The notes: a model not told the origin generated them from the letters alone. DNA of 64,000 nucleotides from ZC4RG20 sp963782445 (GCA_963782445.1 CAWAJM010000001.1:3472001-3536000), one strand, 5' to 3'. Counted from the stretch's first letter, positions 15,049 to 23,905 are shown. Made by a program: numbers and translations.

Positions 15049-15064
15049 GGCTAGCTCGCGCCGC

Positions 15065-15104
15065 TGAAAAAGGGGTCAGAGCCCTTTTTCATTCCCTTTT
15101 TCAT
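15065..15104. repeat. Family-1 REP unit, lpxA/lpxB gap
   Basis: A single GGGGTCAGAGCCC unit with A and T tracts is followed by a partial CCCTTTTTCATT repeat. It lies in the 55 bp between lpxA and lpxB; the TAA of lpxA begins at its right edge. Being a hairpin with a T tract, it could attenuate transcription inside the lipid A operon, although REP hairpins in operons often only affect mRNA decay. Confidence 0.85.
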
Positions 15105-15874
15105 TACCGCGCCACACCGCGCGCCGAAGTCCTCAGCGACTCGAGCATGGGCGCGAGCTCGGGCTGGGTCGCGGCACGGGTCTCGAGCTTCGCAACGGCC
15201 TCCTCGAGCTTGAGCCCCTGCCGGTACACGAGCCGATAGGCCTCGCGGATATTGCGCTGCTGCCCGGACGTGAAACCGCGGCGCTTCAGGCCCTCGACGT
15301 TGACGCCGCGCGGCTCGGCCGGCTGGCCTTCGACGACGACGTAGGCCGGCACGTCCTTCTTGGTGAAGCTATACATGCTGATCAAGGCGTGCGGGCCGAT
15401 GCGGCAGTACTGGTGCGCGCCCGTAAAACCGCCGAGAAACGCATAGTCGCCGACGTGCACGTGACCGGCGAGCGTCGCCGAGTTCGCGAAGATCGTCTGA
15501 TTGCCGACGACGCAGTCGTGCGCGATGTGCACGTACGCCATGATCCAGTTGTCGTCGCCGATGCGCGTCTCGCCGCGGTCCTGCGCGGTGCCGCGGTTGA
15601 TCGTGACGTACTCGCGGATCGTGTTGCGGTCGCCGATCACGAGCCGCGTTCGCTCCCCAGCGTATTTCTTGTCCTGCGGGTCGTCGCCGATCGAGGCGTA
15701 CTGGAAGATGCGATTGTCCTCGCCGATCACGGCCGGCCCCTTGACGGTCGCGTGCGCCTCGACGCGCGTGCCGCGGCCGATCTCGACGTTGTCGCCGATG
15801 ATCGCGAAAGGGCCGACGTGCACGTCCGTATGCAGGCACGCCTGCGGCGAGACGATGGCGCGCGGATCGATCAA
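15104..15874 (-). CDS. lpxA: UDP-N-acetylglucosamine acyltransferase
   Basis: LpxA transfers 3-hydroxyacyl from ACP to UDP-GlcNAc, the first step of lipid A synthesis. The 256 aa protein is a left-handed beta helix of hexapeptide repeats (IDPRAIVSPQACL, VEIGRGTRVEAHATV, IGEDNRIFQYASIG), with NRGTAQDRGETRIG and the catalytic-His region AYVHIAHDCVVGN, then a C-terminal helical part (EGLKRRGFTSGQ). I chose the TTG at 15874 because it overlaps the fabZ TGA as TTGA and gives the family length; no ATG or GTG is nearby. The order lpxD-fabZ-lpxA-lpxB is standard. Confidence 0.95.
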   Translation of the reverse strand: MIDPRAIVSPQACLHTDVHVGPFAIIGDNVEIGRGTRVEAHATVKGPAVIGEDNRIFQYASIGDDPQDKKYAGERTRLVIGDRNTIREYVTINRGTAQDRGETRIGDDNWIMAYVHIAHDCVVGNQTIFANSATLAGHVHVGDYAFLGGFTGAHQYCRIGPHALISMYSFTKKDVPAYVVVEGQPAEPRGVNVEGLKRRGFTSGQQRNIREAYRLVYRQGLKLEEAVAKLETRAATQPELAPMLESLRTSARGVAR

Positions 15875-16338
15875 GGACGCTGCCCGGTGATCATCATGAT
15901 TTCGGCTTCGGCAACGAGCTTGCCGTCGACCTCGCCGCGCGCCTCGAACAGCCACAGCGAGCGCCGCGTCCGCGCGATCCGCACCTTGAGCATGAGCTGG
16001 TCCCCGGGCCGCACGGGCTGCTTGAAGCGCGCCTTCTCGACCGCGGCCAGATACGGCACGGCCTTGCGCTCCTCCTCGGTGCCGTTGACCCAGGCCAGAA
16101 TGCCGCCGGCCTGCGCGAGCGCCTCGATGATGAGCACGCCGGGCATGACGGAATAGCCCGGGAAGTGGCCCGTGAAGTGGCCCTCGTTGAAGGTCACGTT
16201 CTTGAGCGCGACGATCGATTCCCCCGGAGTGACCTCGAGCACGCGGTCGACGAGCAGGAACGGATAGCGGTGCGGCAGGCACTCCATGATCTGTTCCACG
16301 GTCATCGGCATGCCGCTGGGTTCGGTCTTCTCGTCCAT
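15871..16338 (-). CDS. fabZ: 3-hydroxyacyl-[acyl-carrier-protein] dehydratase FabZ
   Basis: FabZ dehydrates 3-hydroxyacyl-ACP in fatty-acid elongation and competes with LpxA and LpxD for the same substrate, which explains its place among lipid A genes. The 155 aa hot-dog protein has LPHRYPFLLVDRV at the N terminus, the catalytic His58 in HFPGYSVMPG and Glu72 in IEALAQ. The ATG at 16338 gives a normal family start; the frame remains open further upstream only because it runs through a family-2 repeat. Its stop overlaps lpxA by four bases. Confidence 0.95.
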   Translation of the reverse strand: MDEKTEPSGMPMTVEQIMECLPHRYPFLLVDRVLEVTPGESIVALKNVTFNEGHFTGHFPGYSVMPGVLIIEALAQAGGILAWVNGTEEERKAVPYLAAVEKARFKQPVRPGDQLMLKVRIARTRRSLWLFEARGEVDGKLVAEAEIMMITGQRP

Positions 16339-16358
16339 GCTCCTCTCTTGTGTTCGGT

Positions 16359-16484
16359 GTCCCGGCAAGGCTGCGCAGAGCGCGCTTGCCGGGACCGCCG
16401 TGAACCCGTCCGTGGGGGCTCGCTGAGCGCCATCCCTGGCGCTCAGCGTCCCGGCAAGCGCGCTCTGCGCAGCCTTGCCGGGAC
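16359..16484 (+). repeat. Family-2 palindromic element with perfect 37-nt arms
   Basis: The left arm (16359-16395) and right arm (16448-16484) are exact reverse complements over 37 nt, and each arm is itself a smaller palindrome (GTCCCGGCAAG ... CTTGCCGGGAC). The 52-nt centre has GTGAACCCGTCCGTGGGGGC and the hairpin GCTGAGCGCC / GGCGCTCAGC. It occupies the 224 bp gap between lpxD and fabZ; the remaining bases of that gap (16485-16562) show nothing recognisable. Confidence 0.9.
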
Positions 16485-16562
16485 GCATTCGTTTCGTGTC
16501 TTGGCGGAAGGGTTATCGCTTACCGTTCGTTTCGTGCCACACCGAATGGGCGAGTGCGCCGC

Positions 16563-17714
16563 CTAGTCGGAGGCGTCCTCGCCGCCAGCACCGCTCTCGC
16601 CCGGGTCGTCGTCTGCGCCGCGGCGCCCGTTACCGAGACGGCGTTCCAACCGCAGCAGGCGGCTCACGTAGTCGTCGAGGCGCTTGAAGCGGGACGCGTT
16701 GCGCCGCCAGCGGCCGGCCTCCTCGGCCGGCAGGCTGCCGGAGTATACGCCAGGTGAATCGATCGAGTGCGTGACGAGGCTGCGGACCAGAATGATCGCG
16801 TCATCGCAGATCTCGAGGTGCCCGATGATGCCGACGCCGCCCGCGATCTGGCAGCGGCGGCCGATCGTCGTGCTGCCCGCGACGGCGGCCGTGCCCGCGA
16901 TGGCCGTGTGCGCACCGATGTGCACGTTGTGGGCGATCTGCACGAGGTTGTCGATCTTGACGCCGGCCTCGATGACCGTGTCGCCGATGGCCCCGCGGTC
17001 GACGGTCGTGTTCGCGCCGATCTCCACGTCGTCGCCGATGACGACGCGCCCGACCTGCGGCACCTTGATCCAGACGTGCCCGTCGCGCGCGAACCCGAAC
17101 CCGTCGGCGCCGATGACCACGCCGGGATGCAGAACGCAGCGCGCGCCTATGTGGGTGCCATCGAGCACGGTCACGCGCGCGGCGAGCCGCGTACCGGCCC
17201 CGATCTCGACGTCCTCGCCGACCACGCAGCCCGGGCCGATGAGCGCCCCGGCCCCGACGCTGCTGCGCGGCCCGACGACGGCGCTGGCGCCGATCTCGGC
17301 CGCGGCGTCGATGCGGGCATCGGGCGCGACCGAAGCGGTCGGCGCGATGCCCGGTGCCGATGCCTTCGGCGGGTGCAGCAGCGCGGCCGCGCGCGCGTAG
17401 GCCACGTAGGGCCGATCCGTGACGAGACAAGGCACGGGACAGGCATCCGCGTGCCGCGCCTCGAGCACGACACCCGCAGCTCGAGTCACCTCGAGCTGCG
17501 GGCGGTAGCGGGGATTCGCAAGGAACGTCAGGGCGCCGGGGCCGGCCGAAGTCAGGGTCGCGACACGCTCGACGAGCGTGTCGCGCGGCCCCCGCAGCTC
17601 GCAGTCGAGGCGCTCGGCGAGCTCGCCGAGCGTCAGGGCCGTGCGGTCCGCGGCGCCGCCGGCCGGCGCGCGGCGCCGGGTGCCGCTCCGTGCGCCGCTG
17701 CGGCCCTGGCTCAA
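16563..17714 (-). CDS. lpxD: UDP-3-O-(3-hydroxyacyl)glucosamine N-acyltransferase
   Basis: LpxD adds the second 3-hydroxyacyl chain, at the amino group, in lipid A synthesis. The protein (383 aa) has an N-terminal uridine-binding domain (LGELAERLDCELRG, ALTFLANPRY) and a long hexapeptide beta helix (DARIDAAAEIGASAVVG, IGADGFGFARDG). The catalytic-His region is KIDNLVQIAHNVHIG, and a C-terminal helix holds FKRLDDYVSRLLRLERRL. The frame starts at a TTG (17714), leaving about 25 extra Arg/Gly-rich residues before the family start, so the true initiation site is unclear. The acidic Gly-rich tail is unusual. skp lies 22 bp upstream. Confidence 0.94.
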   Translation of the reverse strand: MSQGRSGARSGTRRRAPAGGAADRTALTLGELAERLDCELRGPRDTLVERVATLTSAGPGALTFLANPRYRPQLEVTRAAGVVLEARHADACPVPCLVTDRPYVAYARAAALLHPPKASAPGIAPTASVAPDARIDAAAEIGASAVVGPRSSVGAGALIGPGCVVGEDVEIGAGTRLAARVTVLDGTHIGARCVLHPGVVIGADGFGFARDGHVWIKVPQVGRVVIGDDVEIGANTTVDRGAIGDTVIEAGVKIDNLVQIAHNVHIGAHTAIAGTAAVAGSTTIGRRCQIAGGVGIIGHLEICDDAIILVRSLVTHSIDSPGVYSGSLPAEEAGRWRRNASRFKRLDDYVSRLLRLERRLGNGRRGADDDPGESGAGGEDASD

Positions 17715-17736
17715 GGGGCGGGCCCTCGCCGCAGGA

Positions 17737-18306
17737 CTACTTCTTGCCCTTGGCGTCTTTGGCCGCGGAGCTCTTCAGCGCCGCGAGAACCTCTTTCGTG
17801 ATATCGACCGAGTTGCTGTAGTACAGCACGTCGGAGACGACGAGGTCGTAACCCTTCGCGCGCGCATAGTCCTGCACTTCCTGGAGCAGCGACTTTTGCA
17901 GCTTGCTGAGCTCCTCGTTGCGGCGATCGTTGAGGTCCTGGCGGAACGCATCGTCCGCTCGCTGCAGATCGCGCTGACCGTCCCGAATCTGCTGCTCGAG
18001 ATTCGAGCGCTCTTCCTGGCCCATGACCTGTGCGTCGCGCTTATACGTGTCCTGCTTCTTCTGGAGATCCTGCTGCATGTTGAGCAGCTTGCGCTGGCGC
18101 GGGGCGAACTCGGCCTGCAAGGTATCGGCCACCTTCTTGGCTTGCGGCGCCTCCTGAAGCAGAGTCGACACGTTGACGACGCCGATCTTCGGGCCGCTCG
18201 CGGCCTCTGCGGGCGCGCTCGTCGACCCCCAAAGGGCCACGGCAGCGGCAGCCGCCACCGAGAAGCCGACAGCCCACGTGCGAAATTGAATCGGTGTCTT
18301 GATCAT
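17737..18306 (-). CDS. skp: periplasmic chaperone Skp/OmpH
   Basis: Skp is a trimeric periplasmic chaperone that carries unfolded outer-membrane proteins to the BAM complex. The 189 aa product has a signal peptide (about residues 1-35, cleavage near AEAAS), then GPKIGVVNVSTLLQEAPQ. A long charged helical region rich in Gln, Lys and Glu (about 60-130) forms the tentacles, and the C-terminal strand region is YDLVVSDVLYYSNSVDIT. The ATG at 18306 was preferred over a TTG three bases upstream. Its position directly after bamA and before lpxD is conserved. Confidence 0.94.
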   Translation of the reverse strand: MIKTPIQFRTWAVGFSVAAAAAVALWGSTSAPAEAASGPKIGVVNVSTLLQEAPQAKKVADTLQAEFAPRQRKLLNMQQDLQKKQDTYKRDAQVMGQEERSNLEQQIRDGQRDLQRADDAFRQDLNDRRNEELSKLQKSLLQEVQDYARAKGYDLVVSDVLYYSNSVDITKEVLAALKSSAAKDAKGKK

Positions 18307-18324
18307 CAAGTAAGTCCTCGACTC

Positions 18325-20727
18325 CTAGAATGCCTGTCCAACGTTGAATTGAAAGCGTTCGACATCGTCGCCGTAGAAGCGGTCCGTTTCTTTGTCTGCG
18401 TTTAGCGGGACCGCGTAACTAAAGCTCAACAGGCCGAGAGGGGCGAGCCACTGCACGGAAATGCCCACCGATCTCTTGAGCTTATTGTAGTCGAACCCGT
18501 AGTTGATCGGGTCGCCGAGTCTATCATAGAACTTAACGTTATCCGTCGAGAACACGTTGCCCATGTCGAAGAACAGCGACATTCGGCCCGAGCCCTGGAA
18601 CTTGGAGGGCGTCGGCAGCACGAGCTCGAACTGGTTCGTGACGAGCAGGTTACCGCCGTACGGGTTGTTCAGCGAATCTCGCGGGCCGAGCTTGCTCTGC
18701 TTGAAGCCGCGCACGGAGCCGGGGCCGCCGGCGTAGAAGTTGCGGTACGGCGGCAGAGCCGTGGTGCTGCCGAAAGGCTCTCCGTAGGCGAGCTCGCTGT
18801 TGATGCGGAAGCGCCACCGGCCCGGCAGACGGAAGTACTTCGTGAGATCCAGCTGCGCCACGTAGTACTCGACCTGGCTCGCGGGCGTGGTGACATTGAG
18901 ATTAAAACGAACGCGGGCCCCCGCGTCCGGAAACAGCGTCCGGTTGCGGCTGTCGAGAATCCACCCTGCCGCGACCTCGAGGCTCTTCACGTCCGAGCCG
19001 TAGATGCCGTTAACGGGATCGATCGAGAAGGACTTGCCGTTCGAGAGCACCCAGTCGCGGGCCTGCTGGGAGCTGTAGGCGCTCGTCAGCAGCTGCGCAT
19101 CGCCGTACAGGAAGCCGAACGTCAGGTACTGGACCTCCGAGAGCGGATACGACCAGTTGATGCCGCCGCTCAACGTCTTCGTCGAGAAGTCCGAGGTATA
19201 GCTCGTGAACTGCGTGATGTCCTGATAGGTCAGCGATATCGAGCGCGAGAGCTCGTTGATCGTCGTATACGGGTTCGTGAAATTGATGTCGTAGATCTTC
19301 TGGTACGCGCCGCCGCTCAGATTCACGGAGACGCGATTGCCCGTGCCGAGGAAGTTCGAGTGCGTGAAGTTGCCGCCGAGAATGATGCCCTGGTCCTGCG
19401 AGTAGCCGATGCTGCCGCCGAACTGGCCGGGCAGGCCCTCCTCGATCTTGTAGTTCACGTCGACCTGGTCGGCGCTGCCGGGCACGGGCACGGTTTCGTA
19501 GTCGACCTTCTTCACGTACGGCAGACGCTGGAGGCGGACCTTGGAGCGCTCGAGCTCGTTGTTCGAGAGATAGCCGCCCTCGAGCTGACGCATCTCGCGG
19601 CGGAACACCTGGTCCTCGACGCCGCTCGCGCCCGTGAAGTTGATGCGCCGCACGTAGACGCGGTGCTGCGGATCGACGAAGAACGTCACGTCGACCGTCT
19701 TCGTGTCCCGGTCGAGGTCGGGCACCGGCTGCACCTTGGCGTTCGCATAGCCGTCGACGCCGAGACGCAGATTCATGAGCTCCTGGGTCGAGGACAATAT
19801 CTGCTGCGAGAACGTCGCGCCGGTCTGCGCGAGAATCAGCCCCTTGAGATCCTGCTCCGGCACGACCATCTGGCCCGCGAGCTTGATCTTGCCGAACTTG
19901 TACTTCTCGCCCTCGTTGATTGCGATCGTGATGAAGATGTCGCGCTTGTCCGGCGAAATCGCGACCTGCGTATCGTCGATGTGGAAATCGGCGTAGCCGC
20001 GGTCCATGTAGAACGAGCGCAGCGTCTCGAGGTCGCCCTGCAGCGATTCCTTCGAGTAGCGGTCGTCGTTCTTGATGAACGACAGAAGCCCCCCGGTCTT
20101 GAGCTTGAACTGACTCAGGATTTCCTTATCGGGGAACGACTTGTTGCCGACGATATTGATCTCGCGGATCTTCGCGCGCTGACCTTCGTCGATCTGAATC
20201 GAGACGCGCACGCGGTTGTCGGGCAGCTTCTCGACCTTGGGCATGATCTTGGCGCCGTACTTACCGCGGCTGTAGTACTCCTCGGTCAAGGACTGCGTGA
20301 GCTCGTCGAGCACGGAGCGGTCGAAGGTCTTGCCCTTCGTGAGACCGGCCTGCTTGAGCACCTTCTTGAGGTCGTCGTCCTTGATGTCCTTGTTGCCCTT
20401 GAACGTGAAGTCCTCGATCGAGGGTCGCTCGAGCACGGCGATGATCAGCGTAGAGCCCTGGGCGCGAAGCTCCACGTCCTGGAAAAAGCCCGTCGAGTAC
20501 AGGGCCCGCACGGCCTCGGCCACGCGCTGCCTCGTCAGCGTGTCGCCGATGTTGATCGGCAGATAGTTGTAGATCGTGCCTTCGGAGATGCGCTGCGCGC
20601 CCTCGACTTTGAAGTTCTTGACTACGAACGGGTAAGGGTCCGCGGGCAAGTCCTGGGCGAATGCCCCCGTTGCCCAGCCGATCGCGAGGAGCGCGGCAAG
20701 GCACGCTACGGGTAAACGAAATCGCAT
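18325..20727 (-). CDS. bamA: outer membrane protein assembly factor BamA
   Basis: BamA is the essential Omp85 barrel that folds and inserts outer-membrane proteins. The 800 aa protein has a signal peptide ending near AFAQ (residue about 23), five POTRA repeats to about residue 420 (the first starting FVVKNFKVEGAQRISEGTIY), and a C-terminal 16-strand barrel. The barrel includes the conserved GGPGSVRGFKQ loop 6 motif (VRGF) and ends FQFNVGQAF with the aromatic C-terminal signature. The ATG overlaps the rseP stop as TGATG. rseP-bamA-skp is the conserved envelope-biogenesis order. Confidence 0.97.
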   Translation of the reverse strand: MRFRLPVACLAALLAIGWATGAFAQDLPADPYPFVVKNFKVEGAQRISEGTIYNYLPINIGDTLTRQRVAEAVRALYSTGFFQDVELRAQGSTLIIAVLERPSIEDFTFKGNKDIKDDDLKKVLKQAGLTKGKTFDRSVLDELTQSLTEEYYSRGKYGAKIMPKVEKLPDNRVRVSIQIDEGQRAKIREINIVGNKSFPDKEILSQFKLKTGGLLSFIKNDDRYSKESLQGDLETLRSFYMDRGYADFHIDDTQVAISPDKRDIFITIAINEGEKYKFGKIKLAGQMVVPEQDLKGLILAQTGATFSQQILSSTQELMNLRLGVDGYANAKVQPVPDLDRDTKTVDVTFFVDPQHRVYVRRINFTGASGVEDQVFRREMRQLEGGYLSNNELERSKVRLQRLPYVKKVDYETVPVPGSADQVDVNYKIEEGLPGQFGGSIGYSQDQGIILGGNFTHSNFLGTGNRVSVNLSGGAYQKIYDINFTNPYTTINELSRSISLTYQDITQFTSYTSDFSTKTLSGGINWSYPLSEVQYLTFGFLYGDAQLLTSAYSSQQARDWVLSNGKSFSIDPVNGIYGSDVKSLEVAAGWILDSRNRTLFPDAGARVRFNLNVTTPASQVEYYVAQLDLTKYFRLPGRWRFRINSELAYGEPFGSTTALPPYRNFYAGGPGSVRGFKQSKLGPRDSLNNPYGGNLLVTNQFELVLPTPSKFQGSGRMSLFFDMGNVFSTDNVKFYDRLGDPINYGFDYNKLKRSVGISVQWLAPLGLLSFSYAVPLNADKETDRFYGDDVERFQFNVGQAF

Positions 20728-22115
20728 CAACTGAATACTCGCGTCAGATCGTTGTAGAAGACGAAGCCCATGAGCACGATGAGCAGCCCGATGCCGACCT
20801 GCTGGCCCAGGATCATCGCACGCTCGGACAGCGGCGAGCCCTTGACCCACTCGATGAGCTGATAGACCACCTGGCCGCCGTCGAGGATCGGCACCGGCAA
20901 CAGATTCAGGATACCCAGGCTGATGCTCACGACGGCCAGGAAGCCGAGAAAGGCACCGAAGCCCGCCTGGGCGCTGTCGCCGGCGAAGGTCGCGATGGCG
21001 ATCGGCCCCGAGAGATTACGGACCGAAACCTCGCCCGTGATCATATGCACGAGCATGCGGACGGTCATGGCCGACATTTCCCAGGTCTTGTGGGCGCCCT
21101 CGATGAAGGCGCGGCCGGGGCCGTAGCGCTGCTCGGTCGTGAGCCGTTTGGCGAGCGCATCCCAGCCGGCCGGCGGCTCGCGGGTGCTTTCGACGCCGAT
21201 GGCGGGGTAGCTCTTGCCGTTCTGCTCGAGGCTGCGGATCTCGACCGACTTCGTCAGCGACTGCCCGTCCCGCTCGATCGAGAGCGTGACCTTCTGGCCG
21301 GGCTGCCGCTGCCGAATCAGATCGCCCAAGGCCTCGAAGCTCGCGACGGGCTGCCCGTTCAGGGCCGTGATGCGGTCGCCCGCGCGCAGGCCGGCCGCAT
21401 CGGCCGGGCCGCCGGGCGTGACGGCGCCGATGACCGGCGGCCTGACTGGGCCGCGCTCGATGCCGAGGCCCGGAAACAGGTCGCTCGGCTCGCTGAGCCG
21501 TTCGACCTGGCCTTGGACATCGAGCTCGACGCGGCGCGTCGCGCCGTTCGGGTCGACGACCGTCATCGGGATGCGGCCGTCGTGCAGCATCTGATTCAGG
21601 ATCGCGAGTGTCGCGTCGTCCCAGGTCTCGGTTCGGGTGCCGCCGACGCTCTGGATCTGATCCTGCGCCTGAAGCCCGGCCCGGGCCGCGATCGAGCCCG
21701 GCGTCACGTCGCCGATGTAGGGCTTGAGCGCCGGGACGCCGATGATGAACAGGAGCCAGTAGGCGAGGATCGCGAATAGAAAGTTGAAGGCGGGGCCGGC
21801 CAGCATGACGGCGATGCGATACGGCGGCGGCCGGTTGTTGGCCGCGCGCGCGCGGTCCGCCTCGTTCTCGACGGGCCCCTCGCGCTCGTCGAGCCACTTC
21901 ACGTAGCCGCCCAGCGGGATCGACGCGAGCCAGTATTCGGTGTGGTCCGGGGCCCGGCCGCGGAAGCGCGCGATCGGGTTCCCGAAGCCGACCGAGAACC
22001 GCAAGATTTTGAAGCCGAGCCGCCGCGCGACCCAGAAATGGCCGAACTCGTGAAACGTCACGAGCACGCCGATCGTGACGGCGAAAGCGGCGATCGATAG
22101 CAGGAAATGCACCAT
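20727..22115 (-). CDS. rseP: sigma-E regulator intramembrane zinc protease RseP
   Basis: RseP is a site-2 protease of the inner membrane that performs the second cut of the anti-sigma factor RseA, releasing sigma-E under envelope stress. The 462 aa protein carries the zinc motif HEFGH (His22, Glu23, His26) in its first membrane segment, two PDZ domains in the middle (IGDVTPGSIAARAGLQ and IGAVTPGGPADAAGLRAGD), and the second active-site motif LLPVPILDGGQ near the C terminus with the last membrane spans. Start at 22115 (MVHFLL) matches the family. dxr, which usually sits between rseP and cdsA, is not present; a REPIN is there instead. Confidence 0.96.
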   Translation of the reverse strand: MVHFLLSIAAFAVTIGVLVTFHEFGHFWVARRLGFKILRFSVGFGNPIARFRGRAPDHTEYWLASIPLGGYVKWLDEREGPVENEADRARAANNRPPPYRIAVMLAGPAFNFLFAILAYWLLFIIGVPALKPYIGDVTPGSIAARAGLQAQDQIQSVGGTRTETWDDATLAILNQMLHDGRIPMTVVDPNGATRRVELDVQGQVERLSEPSDLFPGLGIERGPVRPPVIGAVTPGGPADAAGLRAGDRITALNGQPVASFEALGDLIRQRQPGQKVTLSIERDGQSLTKSVEIRSLEQNGKSYPAIGVESTREPPAGWDALAKRLTTEQRYGPGRAFIEGAHKTWEMSAMTVRMLVHMITGEVSVRNLSGPIAIATFAGDSAQAGFGAFLGFLAVVSISLGILNLLPVPILDGGQVVYQLIEWVKGSPLSERAMILGQQVGIGLLIVLMGFVFYNDLTRVFS

Positions 22116-22250
22116 AGATACTTGCGCTTGCGTAGCCCCGCCCACGGCGGACTGCTCTCTCGAAGCGGCCTATTCTAACGAACCGGCCGCGCTTCGCGAC
22201 CGCGACGGCCGCGGCCCCCCAAATTACAGACCCTCGAGCGCGGGGTGGGT

Positions 22251-22350
22251 TCCGAAAAAGGGGTCAGAGCCCTTTTTCGCCCCCGGGACGAAGTCTCGGG
22301 GACCGCGGACACCGAGCCGGGCAAAAAAGGGCTCTGACCCCTTTTTCGGA
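22251..22350. repeat. Family-1 REPIN, rseP/cdsA gap
   Basis: Inverted GGGGTCAGAGCCC units at about 22251-22282 and 22319-22350 are separated by a 36 bp spacer. The pair ends two bases before the cdsA stop and occupies the position of dxr in related gene orders. The rest of the 237 bp gap (22116-22250) shows only a run of C residues and no gene. Confidence 0.9.
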
Positions 22351-22352
22351 CC

Positions 22353-23153
22353 TCAGCGCAACAGCCCGGCGACCGCGACGGCGATCAGGAACAGCGGCGC
22401 CGCGGCGGAAAGGCTGTCGATGCGGTCCATGACCCCGCCGTGCCCCGGCAGCAGCTTGCCGCTGTCCTTGAGCCCGACGTTGCGCTTGCAGATGCTGACG
22501 GTCAAGTCGCCGAGCACCGAGACGAATGCCGTGCCGACGCCGACGGCCACGAGCGTGCCGACCGAGAGGTGCATGAGATAGGCCGCGACGGCCGTGACCC
22601 CGCCCGCGAGCACGAGCCCGCCCGCGACGCCCTCCCACGTCTTGCCCGGACTCACACGCGGCGCGAGTTTGTGGCGGCCGACGGAGCGGCCCGTGAAATA
22701 GGCGCCGACATCCGCGGCCCAGACGATGACGAGCACGGTCATCGTGAGGCCCGGACCGTGAGGCAAGCTCTGGTGCAGGTGAGTCAACGCCGCCCAGGCC
22801 GGCAGCAGCGCCGCGAAGCCCGCGCCGGCGACGGCCATCAGCGGCAGCCGCCGCGGATAGGTCAGCACGGCCCCGAGTGCGACGAGCCACCACAGGACGG
22901 CGATGCCGAGCGCGACGGCCATATAGCCGGGCCGCGGAATCCACCAGGGTCCCGCCAGCATCACGAGCGCGAACGCGACCATATAGGCGATGCGGCCCTC
23001 GGCCCGCAGCCGCGCAAGTCCCGCCCACTCCCAGGCGCCGGCGAGAAACAGCACGCCGAGCGTCACGGCGGCCACGGTCGTGTTCATGAAGAGCACAGCG
23101 ACGGTGATCGCGCCGCCCAGGATCAGCGCGGTGATGACCCGAGTGATCAGCAA
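22353..23153 (-). CDS. cdsA: phosphatidate cytidylyltransferase (CDP-diglyceride synthase)
   Basis: CdsA makes CDP-diacylglycerol from phosphatidic acid and CTP at the inner membrane, the entry to all phospholipids. The 266 aa protein is mostly hydrophobic with about eight membrane segments. The C-terminal family signature SVLGDLTVSICKRNVGLKDS with GHGGVMDRIDSL contains the metal and substrate ligands; SPGKTWEGV is also conserved. The start is a TTG at 23153 that overlaps the uppS stop by seven bases; the next in-frame Met is well inside the first membrane region, so TTG is likely. Confidence 0.95.
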   Translation of the reverse strand: MLITRVITALILGGAITVAVLFMNTTVAAVTLGVLFLAGAWEWAGLARLRAEGRIAYMVAFALVMLAGPWWIPRPGYMAVALGIAVLWWLVALGAVLTYPRRLPLMAVAGAGFAALLPAWAALTHLHQSLPHGPGLTMTVLVIVWAADVGAYFTGRSVGRHKLAPRVSPGKTWEGVAGGLVLAGGVTAVAAYLMHLSVGTLVAVGVGTAFVSVLGDLTVSICKRNVGLKDSGKLLPGHGGVMDRIDSLSAAAPLFLIAVAVAGLLR

Positions 23154-23905
23154 TTAATAGCCTCGATCTGCTCGCCTGTGCGCCCGAAACGGCGCTGCCG
23201 CTTGGCATAGAACTCGAAGGCCCGGTCGAGTTCCTCGCTCGTGAAGTCGGGCCAAAGCAGGTCGGAGAAGCAGACTTCGGCGTAGGCCGTGTCCCAGAGC
23301 AGAAAGTTGCTGATGCGCTGCTCGCCGCCCGTGCGGATCAGCAGATCGACGCCCGGCAGCCCGGCGGTCTCGAGCGCGCCCGCGAAACGCGCCTCGTCGA
23401 TGGCCTCCGGGTCGAGCCGCCCGGCCGCGACCTCGCGGGCGAGCCGGCGGGCCGCCTGCGCGATATCCCAGCGGCCGCCGTAGGCGACAGCGACGACGAG
23501 CGTCATGCGCCGATTCTCGCGCGTGCGCAGCTCGCCGGCCCGGATCGCATCGCGCAGCCGCGGGTTCAGAAGATCGAGATCGCCGATGAAGCGCAGCTTG
23601 ATCCCATTGCGGTCGAGATCGGCGATCTCGCGCTCGAGCGCATCGACGAACAGCGACATGAGCCCGCGAACCTCGTCGCGGGGCCGCTGCCAGTTCTCGC
23701 TCGAGAACGCGAACAGCGTCAGCACCTCGACGCCGCGCTCGGCGCAATGCTCGACGGTCGCGCGCACGGGCTTGATGCCGGCCTGGTGCCCGGCCTGGCG
23801 GGGCAGCAGACGCCGACGCGCCCAGCGCCCGTTGCCGTCCATGATGACGGCGACGTGCCTGGGAACGATGGGCTTTGCGTCGGGCCGAGCGGCTCTGGCG
23901 ACCAT
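23147..23905 (-). CDS. uppS: (2E,6E)-farnesyl-diphosphate-specific undecaprenyl diphosphate synthase
   Basis: UppS is a cis-prenyltransferase that extends farnesyl diphosphate to C55 undecaprenyl diphosphate, the lipid carrier for peptidoglycan and O-antigen. The 252 aa protein has VAVIMDGNGRWAR with the catalytic Asp23, FSSENWQRP, and the C-terminal motif RTGGEQRISNFLLWDTAYAE. Its substrate depends on isoprenoid precursors, yet no precursor gene (dxr, ispD, ispF) is found at the usual positions here. It ends seven bases inside cdsA and lies six bases after frr. Confidence 0.96.
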   Translation of the reverse strand: MVARAARPDAKPIVPRHVAVIMDGNGRWARRRLLPRQAGHQAGIKPVRATVEHCAERGVEVLTLFAFSSENWQRPRDEVRGLMSLFVDALEREIADLDRNGIKLRFIGDLDLLNPRLRDAIRAGELRTRENRRMTLVVAVAYGGRWDIAQAARRLAREVAAGRLDPEAIDEARFAGALETAGLPGVDLLIRTGGEQRISNFLLWDTAYAEVCFSDLLWPDFTSEELDRAFEFYAKRQRRFGRTGEQIEAINC

